Below are positions 47,588-60,700 of a DNA stretch of 64,000 nt, one piece after another. Numbering within the stretch: position 1 is the first letter of the stretch; every line of letters begins with the position of its first letter. The position numbers and the translations under genes are program-made. The DNA comes from Hirudinaria manillensis (taxonomy: Eukaryota > Annelida > Clitellata > Hirudinida > Hirudinidae), in contig CM067528.1 of assembly GCA_034509925.1 (NCBI GenBank), positions 6,244,001 through 6,308,000 on the forward strand, in the 5' to 3' direction. The notes under the pieces were generated by a model that saw only the letters and a program-made list of their open reading frames with translations, was not told the origin of the DNA and did no database searches.

Positions 47588-50431
47588 TTGGCGTCTTTTT
47601 ATTTTGCTTATTCCTCTGGGGTTTTTTTTTGTCTGGTGATTGTGATAAACTATTTAGGACAAGTATGCGTTTATGAACGATACATAAAATTATCATAATC
47701 GCCAATATAAATTACGATTAAATAGATAACATTTCTTAAGAAACGATATGGTTCTTGTTAGAAATGAATGTTAAGTTATCTAAAGTTAAGGTACTACAGG
47801 ATATTTTTCCATTTGCAATCTGAAGTTCTGCTTTTATTTGCGAGATCATCAAATTTAGGTGAAAAATTCGGAAATTAGTTGAAAAAGTTCGTGATTTTGA
47901 GAATTATTTCCATGATCGTTCATTTTGGAGCAACCAAATGGTTCAATTTGTATCGTCATTGCTCACATTTCCAAACTATATTTTAAGTGACAATTGGTAA
48001 CATTATCAGCATCGTCAATTTGAGAATTTTACATTAAATTAATCAAAAGTATTCCTTGTTTTCATTTTTTTAAATGTTTGCTAAATGTTAAACTTTTTTA
48101 AAACAATTATGATAAATATGAATTTCAAAATGGATAGGTTTTACAATATGAGGGCACAAAAGTAGAATAATATGATATTTGAAAAAAATTGAAAGTAATT
48201 AATTAATTTAAAATGCAATTAAAAACAATCAGGACGATATTTTAATCGACAAAGATAGAAATGAAACGTGGCAAGACATTAACACTAATTTGATGTGAAC
48301 TAACATTTAAGAGTCTGCAAAAAAATGGTAATTTTCCACTATTTCAGCGGAATTTAAATTCTGAAGCAAATTGCAAATTGGAAGACAAATTGGAAGTTCG
48401 TTTTTCTCGAACGACTCCCGCTAAATTGATTTTCCCAATTTGTCCACTAAGTCTTGAAATCTTAACAACCTCCCGTGAAATACGTTTGTGCTTCTATTCC
48501 ATCTGCTCGACTCGTCCCGAGAATCCATTGTCATTTCTCTATCCATTATCTCGAGAATAGCAAGACTGGTTTTCACCATTTTCTGCGGTTCGCCTTTCAG
48601 TGATTGTCGAAAGCATTGGTCCTCTGCTCTGATTGGAATAAAATAAAATAAATATTAATAGTACATCATTTTGCATAATTAAAAGATAAAGTATCACTTT
48701 ATTTCCGGCTTTATTTCTCGAACATTTATTTTAATTAAAAAGTAAAATATTTCAATGGATTCGTACTGAACTACTAAAATTCGTAGAAGCCAGGGTGCTA
48801 AAAGCTACTGAATCTGACGAAACCATCAATTTTTGGTCATCTTCTCGATTCCAAAACAGAAGTTATGGACTGAAAAAAAGAGGAAAATGTCAGAGTAGCC
48901 GTTATTTTGCTTTTCTTGTTTACGAAGTCACTGCAATATAAGTTCATTTGTCAAATTAATATTCCTGCATTAACCCCGATCAGAAATGCTGAATTACCAA
49001 AAGCTCAGTAAATCAACAGCCGAATTGACCGCATTAATTATAAGTAATCATCAGATGTTGCGCAGAAAATTGACTGCTTTGCACACATTTTGATGTTTGA
49101 ATGATGAATATAAATGTTCTTTATGTTTTCGTGTGTGTCAATTCCGGAAATAACAATAGTTTCTTCATATCGTGTATAGTTGTTTCACAAAATAGCAGTT
49201 TACGAGAGACTGTGTATTATTTGTAGGCCTAGAACTATAATTTCAGGCGCATAAATTGCTGAAGTTAGCTCGATTGCTACATTTGTTCATGTAATTGAGA
49301 GAATATACAATTGTGATTGCAGAAATAAACTGAGCATCTCGCATATGGATCTTCCCTATTTAAAACTACTTGTGCCTCATGAACTCGATCTGTATGTTTT
49401 GGTTCCAAAGCATTTTTTAAAGCAATTTCTTCAAATGAAGAAGGTAAAAACAGTTCTGGAGAAGATGAAGGTAAATACCACCCTGAAAAGGTTCGAATGC
49501 ATTTTAATCAAAGAGAAATTTGGTAATCAAAGAGTGATTTGGTAAGAGAACTGAACTGAAAAGGCCAGGCAGAGCTTTTTGGTTCGAGATTAAAGGAAAA
49601 ATATTTATTATATTTTAATATTTTAATAAAATTTGAATGTTCAATACGATGTTGTAACTAATTAAGTGATTCAGAAACATGGCAATTAAGACACATAAAT
49701 AAAATAAAATATTAAAAAATATAAAATACATATATAGAATAAAATATAAAATGAAATATAAAAAATCATATAAAAATTCAAAACAGCGGACAAAACGCAA
49801 ACACTTGAAGTATAGTAATATTATTTTCTCAAAATATATTTAAATATTTTCAATATTAATCAATTATGCTTTAAAAATTTAATCAAGTAATTTTTAATTA
49901 ATATTTCATAGGAACTTTTTTGAGATTTGCCATAAAATCAAGAATATTCGATGACCCCTGAAAGACTTTCTTGAATATTTTATGAATTTCTAATTCTTGG
50001 AAATTATTGAATAATAAATGACCTTGAATTTAATCATAACAGTTTGCTTTTAAGAAACTCACGTCCCTTCTTGAGAAGAAAAAAAAAACAATCGAAGAAA
50101 TAAACATATTTCAGTTGCAACACGTGAAAATGTTAAGGTGTCTACCTCGTTTCTAGCTCTGCCAAAAGCGACTTCGAGGAGCGCCGCATAGAAATATATG
50201 GAGTTATCGACGTTATCCTTATGTCTCTATAATATGACTCTATAATGTGGCTCTATACAAATTAAATAGCTTCTTTTTGGAAACCACAAAATTTTTTTAT
50301 GGTTGGCTTTTGTCACTTCTTTAAGAGTTGAACAAAGAAGTTTTAAAGTAAATTCTCGTTGTATAAATTGTCTTTAAACATGATTTTATGAAAATTTAAA
50401 TCACTGATGGGCAAATAACGACCTAACACAA
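47588..50431. other. Intergenic region, nothing recognised
   Basis: AT-rich sequence. Short ORFs at about 48378-48560 and 49345-49545 look random in composition and lack partners. Confidence 0.45.
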
Positions 50432-50764
50432 TCTATATAAATAAAAATACAATGTGTGTTTGTAACATGCAAATGTTCTCTGAAAGTACTTAATCAATTG
50501 CTTTGAAATTTTGACACAACATATTACTCGATTAGAGGAGTGTTTGTATATAAGTTTCATATATATGCCTCAACTATATCATCTTGCCACGACAACGTCA
50601 CGGCTTAATCTATGTAAATAAACTTTAGCGAGACACTAAAAAGCTTAAACTATCGTAACCCTCGCGCAAATTTGTGAAATTTTAAAAATAAACATATTAG
50701 AAAACTTCTTTCTTATAAAATTAATCAGATTGAGCCACAGCAACGCGTGGCTGGGCACCACTAG
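50432..50764 (+). mobile_element. Non-autonomous Helitron (333 bp)
   Basis: Starts TCTATATAAATAAAAATAC directly after an A and ends CACCACTAG directly before a T, the A-TC...CTAG-T insertion rule of Helitrons. The 3' end has the hairpin GCCACagcaacGCGTGGC about 10 bases before CTAG. The last ~120 bp match the Helitron copy ending at 56872. No coding sequence. Confidence 0.82.
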
Positions 50765-52311
50765 TGTATAATATAATATTAGCTTTTTAAATAAATAACA
50801 TATTCTTCTATATATTTTTTAGCTTATTAGTTAATATGTTATGCTTAGAAGACATATAGTCTTTATATAGCATTCATTGTATAAGCATTATATATTATAT
50901 TCATTATATAAGCATTCATTGTGACAATGTGCGTTCCACCAAGAAATGCAATTGTCAGCCTCCGCTTTAAACGTTGCCTTATTTAAAATCTTCAGTGTAC
51001 TATCGATTAAAACTTCATCTTGTCGTACGCGAACAACTTGAACAAATTGGAGATCTGCATTGGAGACTTGCAACCTGTTTCTATAGGATTTTGTATAGAA
51101 AGCGATTGTGTTTTATTTGCATTGCACAAAATTTTTGAAGACTTTTAGATTCATTTGGAAATATGAAATGGCTCTATTTGCATCTCCTTGCAAACAATTC
51201 ATCATTAAAACATCATTATAGAAAATGAAATAATTTATTAAAAAACTTTAGATAATCCAGTTTTTTTATTATAAGTCTGATTGGCCTCTTCATTTCGTTT
51301 AAATGTTCAAATTTCAGTGTCATGTCAATTATTTTTTGTTCGAATGCTTCTGTGATTCGACTGAGGACCTCTGTTGGCCAAATTAGAAATCTTTTTTTTA
51401 TTTCCGAAGCTAACAGTTAACAGGTCAATAGATCTAATTAACAAAAACCTGATGAATTGGCATTCAAATAATGAACGCGAGCGAAGAATTTCAAAGCCGT
51501 AAAATGAATAATTCAGCGATTTATAATATGTACAGATTCTGTACTACAGAATTGACGCAGTTCTAAGCCATTGGAGAACCAGGATTGACCTGCAGGAGTT
51601 CAAGGGTAGATGTTTTTTTTTATATATTTTTTGGATCAACAGATCTGCAACGTTGTTACTTATTAAATCACTTAAATTGCAAAAACATTTCATGCACAAA
51701 AAGGTGACAAAAGGTCTATAAATTAAACGAAGCACTACAACTATAGAGTTTTATATTAAAAACTATTAAATGGATAAATAAAATAAAATTTTCAGCAATT
51801 ATCTGCTACCAGTTAACGTTGATAATAAAAACGATTATTATGTAAATAATTTTAATATAAGAGCATCTATTATTAAACACAATTAAGATATAATCGAAGC
51901 ATGTCATAGTTGAACCAATGGAATGGAAACTGAAACTGGGAAGGTATTTTCTCATGAAACCTTGCAACTATTCCTCCTATAAGTCATCTTTGTATCCTCA
52001 GAGACTCTCCTTTTGCTCTTGAAGTGGAAAAGTCTGACGAGTGCAGAAGAATTGCTGGGTGGAAGACATTGAAGTTCCTGTAGGTGGATGTTCACCTGAA
52101 ATTGGAACAGTTTTAGTCTTCAGTCACAAGCGATTAGTCTACAAAAAAAAATAACTCTCCCTTCAAAAATAGCGCCCAGACTATTATTTTTACCCTATCT
52201 TATCACTACCCTTTGCTACGGTCTTCTCACGACTAACACAAATTGGAAAGACTCTCAATTGCACACGTCCAGCTATAGGAATTAGTATAGTAATATTTTA
52301 TCAAATCTAAA
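50765..52311. other. Intergenic region
   Basis: Contains a short TATATTAT-rich stretch and a minus-strand ORF at 50888-51073 with no recognised domain. No gene supported. Confidence 0.4.
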
Positions 52312-52945
52312 ATGGAAATATTATTTAATTACACTGAAGAGCTGAGGATGGATTTAGAGGGGAAAGGTTATAGCGCCCGTGTGTTACCAATAGAAGTCGG
52401 AGCGAGAGGGCTGGTAGGCAAGTCTACATACGCCTTTCTCAGGAAGATAGGCCTTTCAAACAGGCAAACCAAACAGTTCGTCCAGAAAATAGCCGAGTCC
52501 GCAGAATCGGCTTCTCACTGGATCTGGACAACGAAGGACCGAAGGTAAGCCTCAGACACGGCGAGGCTAGTCGTCCCTGTCCACTCCACCAAAACAGGGA
52601 CTCCAGTGTAAGACCAGGAAAGAGACACCCCGGACGGCATTCACACCAAAGTGATATAAGAAGTGCCGTAATGGCTACTTTGACGGTTTTTCGGACGGCG
52701 GGGCCCTCGCGGAATTTTTCGTAAGATGGCGGTGCGAGTATTGTTTGTTTGTCGGAAGTCGTTGTCTGGTTATCGGAAGAAAGTATCTGGCAGGGACATC
52801 CGCTTGATCAACGGATGCGGCCCAGCCCCCGAGAGTGTCAGGATTCAGGGCCGAAACACTCGTAGAAGGGGCCATTCCTCTGAAGATCCCTGTCAGAACG
52901 CTCGTTCAAGAGTTTCTATCAATATATATATATATATATATATTT
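52312..52945 (+). mobile_element. 5'-truncated LINE: ORF end plus 3' UTR
   Basis: The C-terminal part of a reverse-transcriptase polyprotein runs from about 52330 to the TAA at 52546-52548. It includes LPIEVGARGLVGKS, FLRKIGLSNRQTKQ and a terminal WIWTTKDRR. This resembles the end of retrotransposon polyproteins, where a V/IEVG-R-G motif precedes a helical tail. A G+C-rich 3' UTR follows and ends in (TA)n at 52921-52943. The break at about 52320 marks 5' truncation. No RT core present. Confidence 0.65.
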
Positions 52946-54642
52946 TTATTTAAAATTAACAGAATAACAACAAAAATGCAATAACATTAAATGAATAAAA
53001 CTCGTTTCAAACACTCGTGTTTCTTATAATAAACATTATCGTATATATTTCGAGTTTTACGACGTCCGAATAAACCACAATAAATTAGGCTTTATAAAGA
53101 GAAAGGTCTTAAGAAGCTTACGGAGGCTTACTGGGCTGTCAGACTTATTTAAATTATGATTTTTAAACTTGTTCAAGTGCACTGTTGAATGTACAAAGGA
53201 GGTTTAATAATTATTTAAAATTTACCATAAAATAAAGAAAATCCGAGTAATTTCTTGCTGAATAGCAAATATGGAAGAAAAAAGATCGAGTGAAAAGAAG
53301 CTTAAAAGTGAATTTAGAAAATGAAAGATTGAACTCGTAGGTGTTGTGAAGAAATAAAAAGGACTGTTGTAGTTATTAAGTAAGATGATAAAAAAAAGTA
53401 TCCTGACATTATCCCGCATTATAATTATAAAGAACATAATAAACGATTTGTAAACCACGGATTTGATGGTCATTTAACAGATTGCCGGATTTGCAGGAGC
53501 CACAGAAAGTATTCGTAAAATATTTGAACGTTCTAAATGCTAACAATAGGTAAAGTGCAAGCAATACTTAAGGCAATATGCTAATTGGGGATGGACTGAA
53601 GAAACGTGTGGAAAAAAAAGTGCCGTTTGTTAATGAAGGTGACAATGGAACAAGGAATTTGTGGAAATACTCCATCATATTTTCAGTGCATTGTACTCGA
53701 TGTACATAAATTACGTACATAAATGTTTAATAAACCTTGTTTATTGAATGAAATATTAACATGTTTAATATATCAAATATTGTTGCAAAATATTTTATAA
53801 AATTAAAATTATTGTGTCTATTAAAAAGAAGAAAATACGATCTTTGTACCTCTTCGAAACACAATCGTCTCCCAAAATGTCATCGAAAACTCAAGAGTAA
53901 GAAAAGGATTGTCAAACATCATGTGCTTCGTTTCTGGATTTGCAAAATTCAATTATAACTGAATGTCGCTGAAATATTAACTGAAACAAATAACTATTAA
54001 GAACTATGAAATAATAAAATTAAAAATAAGCCAAGAATAGGTACACGTCAATAGCTAAATTATAATTCTAAAAGCTCAAAAGAGCACAATACTTAACATG
54101 TTTAACTCAAACTTAAAGCACAACTCGAAAGAAACTCAACAAACGAAAACAAAAATTCAACTCCACAAAAGAGGAGCCTCAACTCCAGAACATAAAATCT
54201 TTCTTTCAGAGCACGTGCGTTCAGAATACGTGGCACTTGATAATCTAGAAATGGCTGCCAAAACCTTCCAATAACCTCGATTCCTAGTTTTAATAACTCG
54301 GAAATTTTCGCGAAATATTGAGACTCGGTGACCTTCCAATATGACGACCTTGAATTTGCTTCCAATAAACAAGCAGCGACCCCTGCTCCATCTTTGACAC
54401 TCGATGCTGGCAGATCATAACTTGTTATCATTGATGGCCACGCTTGCATTTCGTGATTCAAATTTCAGAATTGAATTAAAGTTATAGAATTCCTATTTAA
54501 TTTTGTGAATATTTTTTGTAATGAATTTTTCTGAGTTTTTTTTTTAAATATAATTACGAATAACGATTTTTTACGATAGCACGAGGACAGATGTTTGGCT
54601 TTCTGAAAAAGATTGCCATCAGTTTCATCATTAAAACGTTAA
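52946..54642. other. Intergenic region downstream of the Ras-dva-like gene
   Basis: AT-rich; short minus-strand ORFs around 54100-54460 are not supported by splice signals or similarity. Probably the 3' flank of the GTPase gene. Confidence 0.4.
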
Positions 54643-54648
54643 TTTATT
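54643..54648 (-). terminator. Poly(A) signal of the Ras-dva-like gene
   Basis: AATAAA on the minus strand, 84 bases downstream of the stop codon at 54733. Confidence 0.5.
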
Positions 54649-54732
54649 TTTTCCACTTTCACTTTCGAACTCATCATCATCATCTTCATCACCATCATCG
54701 TCGACGTCATCATCATCATTCCCAATTTCCAC

Positions 54733-57700
54733 CTATGCCAACAACTCCACTTCAAAGTTCGAACCCACTTCTGAAAGCAAAGCCTTGAAAATGACCGTCG
54801 AAACGTCTGAATCGTTCTTGGCAGAAATTCTGATGAACTTCTGACGTTCCGAGGATACGAGGCTCTCCGCAAGTTTTACGTCGGCTTTGAAAGGATTCCT
54901 TCTTGAAACCATCCTGCTTTCCGGTTGTTGTTGTTGATGCTGCTGCTGCTGATGATGATGTTGAAGGTTTTGATTGTTAGCATTGATGCGATGTTGAATA
55001 TTGAGTTGTAGTTGCTGATGTTGTTGGTGGTAGTAGCAGTGAAGAGGAAGACTGCGACGAGGAAGCCCCGGGTGCTGATAATTGCTTTGACGGCTCGTTG
55101 TTGAGGGCCGGCTCTTCTGATATTTTTGAGAAAGTTGATGATGATGATGATGATGATCTTGGAGATTCTTGAGAGGATCGATTTCGTGGCAAACTTGTTG
55201 TCGGTGATGAAGCTGTTGTTGCTGCTGCTGATGGTGTTGTTGTTGCTGTTGTAGTTGTTGCAAGAGCATTGTTGGATGAGTCCCGAAGATGACATCAGGG
55301 GCGAAGCTTGTTCCTTCAGAGTACTTTCTCCTCGTCCGAAACTTCACTTCAACCTTTCCACGTTGATCTCCGACGAAATTCGATTTTTTCTTCGCGCTGC
55401 ACTTTTGCTCTCTTAGACTTCTTTCCAGAAGAAATTTTTCTAGCGCCGAATTGCCGTTGTTGAATATGGATCCCCTTCTCTGAGGATCCTGCTTTTGCCA
55501 CTTCAAGTTCAACCTCTTAATGTTTTTTCCGTCGTCAGTGTTTTCGCCGTCATCGTCATCATAACTGCTACTGCTTGACTCAACGAGAGAACATGTACTT
55601 CTTCGTCGGTTTCTTGTCGCCACAAAAGCAATTCCATCCTCCTGGTTTTCTACTGAATGCCTCAAGAAATGATCTCTCAGCTTCGTTTCATCATCATCGT
55701 CATTATCACCGCCATCATTATCATCATCGTCGTCATCGTCGTCAGAGTAGACTTCCTGTGACGTCAACTGGAGGCAGAGGTCGCTTTTGTTTCCAATGAC
55801 GACGATGGGCGTCATTGGATCACCTTTGACCTCAAAAATCTCCTCCTTCAACTCGTTTATCTTGTCGAACGATGATTTGTCGTTCATGGCGAACACGAGC
55901 ATGAAACCATCTCCTGTCATGATGTTGATGATGATGATGATGATGAGGAGGAGGATGACGATGAAGATGAGGATGATGATTACGTATCCATCTCCTAACA
56001 TGATTATGATGATTACGATCATGATCGCGACATTTTTGAAGAAAAAAACTTTTTTAATGTGAAAGTATTACATGCCCATATGCGACATAATCGGATGATT
56101 AAATGATTGAATATCATTAGATCATTTGCATATCATTAGTTCATTTGCATATGCATGACGTCGAGGGAATTTTTATGCTGTTTTAGTTCGCCATTTATGC
56201 TGCTGTTACTTCCGAAACTCAGTCATGGTCGACTTGCTGCTGGGAAAGAGTTACGTTTGCAGTAATCGCAAAGCAGGAACCTAATCCCTGGCAGTTTCCT
56301 AATATTATTGCTATTATTATCATTATTATTATTACTATTACTTGTAATAAACTCGGATAATAACAATGATAATAATATTATTAAATCTTATTATTTGAAA
56401 GTCGGCATGCCATGTTGCGAAATTTCAACCAAAAAAGCTTTGCAACGGCACGCGGCTTGCAGTAAAAACATTAATGAGCAGTAAGTACTAGAAGAAATGA
56501 TCTAGACAGGACCTATAAAAGGTGAAGATATCCTCATTTCTAGCATTCTTATGATATGCCATTTCAATTTAAGAGATTACAATTCCCAGTTCGATTGGCC
56601 TTTGCAATCACAATAAACAAAAACTCATCGACAATCTTTAGAACTGCATGGTTTAGACCTAAGCACGGATTGCTTCTCGCATGGGCAATTACATGTTGCG
56701 TTTTCTAGAAACGGCAAACCTGATAATGTCTATATTTGTACAGAGAACGGAACAACTAACCCTCAAACATTGTGAAATTGTAAAATAAACATCTTAGCAA
56801 ACATGTGCTAAATTTCTTTCTTTTAATATTAATGAAATTGAGCCACAGCAACGCGTGGCCGGGCACCGCTAGTTAATAATAATAATATTGTTATTATTTC
56901 TAACGGTCTGATTAACTGGCTGATTTGATGGATGGATGGATGGAATGACAAAAAAAGAAGGAATCTCCACGACCTGTCATAATTGACAATCTCCTCATGG
57001 CTGGAAATTCAAATGATCCGGAAGTGTCCAACAGTTCCAGTGTGACGTCAACACCGTTGATCTAAAAATAGATTCAACGACAAGGTCAGTGTTAAAAAAA
57101 AATATCGTTTAAAAGACTTAATGACTATTATAGGGGGGGTAAATAAATAAATATTAAATTAATTATAAGTTAATATTAAATTAATTATAAATGAACTGTG
57201 AATAAATGTTATTTTAATTATAATTTAAGAATTAAATTGATGTTAAATTAATTATATTCAATTACATGAACAAAGAACAATTACAGTGTAATTGCGGTGG
57301 TGTTGGACGAATGCGACAGGTTCCTAACCAAAGAGTCTGAATAGCAACAATTAATTAATTCTCAAATTATATTGCCACTAAATTTAATTAATTATTTAAA
57401 TTAATTAATCGGCAATATAATTTTAATTATTCTTCAATTTATTGGATCTAGGGATCCAACACTATGAATTCACCAAGAAATAAATGAATGAATGAATGAA
57501 TGAATGAATGAATGAATGAATGAATGAATGAATGAATGAATGAATGAATGAATGAATGAATGAATGAATGAATGAATGAATGAATGAATGAATGAATGAA
57601 TGAATGAATGAATGAATGAATGAATGAATGAATGAATGAATGAATGAATGAATGAATGAATGAATGAATGAATGAATGAATGAATGAATGAATGAATGAA

Positions 57701-60700
57701 TGAATGAATGAATGAATGAATGAATGAATGAATGAATGAATGAATGAATGAATGAATGAATGAATGAATGAATGAATGAAATGAATGAATGAATGAATGA
57801 ATGAATGAATGAATGAATGAATGAATGAATGAATGAATGAATGAATGAATGAATGAATGAATGAATGAATGAATGAATGAATGAATGAATGAATGAATGA
57901 ATGAATGAATGAATGAATGAATGAATGAATGAATGAATGAATGAATGAATGAATGAATGAATGAATGAATGAATGAATGAATGAATGAATGAATGAATGA
58001 ATGAATGAATGAATGAATGAATGAATGAATGAATGAATGAATGAATGAATGAATGATGAATGAATGAATGAATGAATGAATGAATGAATGAATGAATGAA
58101 TGAATGAATGAATGAATGAATGAATGAATGAATGAATGAATGAATGAATGATGAATGAATGAATGAATGAATGAATGAATGAATGAATGAATGAATGAAT
58201 GAATGATGAATGAATGAATGAATGAATGAATGAATGAATGAATGAATGAATGAATGAATGAATGAATGAATGAATGAATGAATGAATGAATGAATGAATG
58301 AATGAAATGAATGAATGAATGAATGAATGAATGAATGAATGAATGAATGAATGAATGAATGAATGAATGAATGAATGAATGAATGAATGAATGAATGAAT
58401 GAATGAATGAATGAATGAATGAATGAATGAATGAATGAATGATGAATGAATGAATGAATGAATGAATGAATGAATGAATGAATGAATGAATGAATGAATG
58501 AATGAATGAATGAATGAATGAATGAATGAATGAATGAATGAATGAATGAATGAATGAATGAATGAATGAATGAATGAATGAATGAATGAATGAATGAATG
58601 AATGAATGAATGAATGAATGAATGAATGAATGAATGAATGAATGAATGAATGAATGAATGAATGAATGAATGAATGAATGAATGAATGAATGAATGAATG
58701 AATGAATGAATGAATGAATGAATGAATGAATGAATGAATGAATGAATGAATGAATGAATGAATGAATGAATGAATGAATGAATGAATGAATGAATGAATG
58801 AATGAATGAATGAATGAATGAATGAATGAATGAATGAATGAATGAATGAATGAATGAATGAATGAATGAATGAATGAATGAATGAATGAATGAATGAATG
58901 AATGAATGAATGAATGAATGAATGAATGAATAAATAAATAAATAAATTAATTAATCCATTCATGTGAAAAGAAAGGAATGACAAATATGTTAGGAATGTA
59001 AGGATGGATGTCACAGGTGGATGTCGTGATGGATGTGTTTTCTTCTTTCTTTCATTCGTTCGTTCATTCGTTCGTTCCAGAATTGAAGTGGCTTTGAAAT
59101 TAAAAGCGAAACTTTCAACTGAAGTTTGTCAACGTTTCCCTTGCCGATGGTGAAGAAATTGAACATTTTTAGAATTTATTTCAAGACAAATCAAAAGAAT
59201 TCCGTGCCATGAACAGTTGCAGAAGTGTTGTGAGGTACTTTTCAATGGACTATGTTCGTTGGACATGTATTCATGTGGATGACAACATGAGTACGTCTGA
59301 TCTCAGATTGTTTCAATTGAAAGTTTATTAATAAATAATTTAAAATCATTTCTTTTCGTTCATAAATTGCGCCTTGTGAAACTATAATTAAACTTAAACG
59401 TAAGTAAATTAAAATTAGAATTAATTAAAATCTTTTGTTTATAGTTTTAATGATTAAATGTTACAATTAATTGTAAGTTTAAAGAATAAATTTGTATTTC
59501 TGTAATTCTAAATGGCTAATTATTAATCAAATAGTTTACAATTTATAAATTTTCTTAGCAACTAAATGCTTGAGAATAAAAAAATATAATAAAATGATTG
59601 ATATATAATAATGCATGAATATTATAAAATGATGTTGAAACAATTAACGTTGATGACGACGACGATGAGGATGATTTTAATTATTTCCTGAAAAATATAT
59701 CATCATACAATTTATAGCACATACCATGCATAGCATAAAACACCTAGTAAAAAGGTACACAGTGCCTGTCATAAGGTTGAGACACTCATGTTTTTCAACC
59801 ATAATTTTGTTGAAAAAAGTCATATATAAACCATTTATTTATGTGACACGTAGATGTTCATTAGCTACTGGGAGATATTAATTTCAGTGATTTTGGTCAA
59901 CTATATTTTGTAATTTAAGCAAAAAAAAAACTAGAAATATGATAAAAAAGTATGTCCTATGTCTTTATCATTTGAATTGTTATCAGTCCCAGCAGCTACA
60001 AATATGAGGTATTGAACAAATAACAAATAACTCAAAAGTCTTTTTAAATTTAAAATCGGATGAGGATAAACTTCCTGGAAAATTGTTTGAAAAATCTAGA
60101 AAAATCTGCATTGAGCAGGTTTTCGATATTTTTATTTCTAATCACATTTATTGTTATCCAGACTCGCATAAAACAAACTTTAATTCTTAATATTTGCGAG
60201 TTAATAAGTCAAACGCAATAGTTTTGCTATAAAACTATAAACTTTTTGCAATTCCAAGATCCCTGAATAAACACGAAAAACATAAAATTATAAAAAATTA
60301 TAAAAAAAATTTTTTTAAAGTTCTTTCCTCGCATTTTGGACAATCTCGAAGTGATAGTCAAATAAATAATGTCGACCATCGTCATCATCATCATCATCAC
60401 CAACCCAAGTCTTAATTAAACGTGAAGCGTGTCCCTCGACCCATAAAAACCTCAGACTAGCGGAGAAAGTTGCAGTAAAAGCTCAATAATTCATTGGATT
60501 TATTGGCAACTCTGGTCATTTAAAGTTGAAAATTGCATTTAATTCAAAAATGTTTCATTGTATTCGATACAACCATATTGTATTCGATACAGAAGTGTTG
60601 TATTCGATGCAAGAATTCATTCCAATGTTTAATGGTCCAACACAACAATGTTTTCAACGCAATGTTTCATGTATTCTTAGGAAATTTAAGGGACTGGAAG

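Noticed and set aside
54876-55295. Overlapping Ser/Asn/Ile-rich ORFs on the GTPase exon 3
   Set aside because: Out-of-frame readings of CAN repeats within the true coding exon.
57470-59014. 514-codon minus-strand ORF reading FIHS repeats
   Set aside because: Result of the (TGAA)n tract, which has no stop in any frame; not a protein gene.
59755-59800. Tc1/mariner-like terminal sequence CAGTGCCTGTCATAAG
   Set aside because: No inverted partner found nearby; a single end is not enough.
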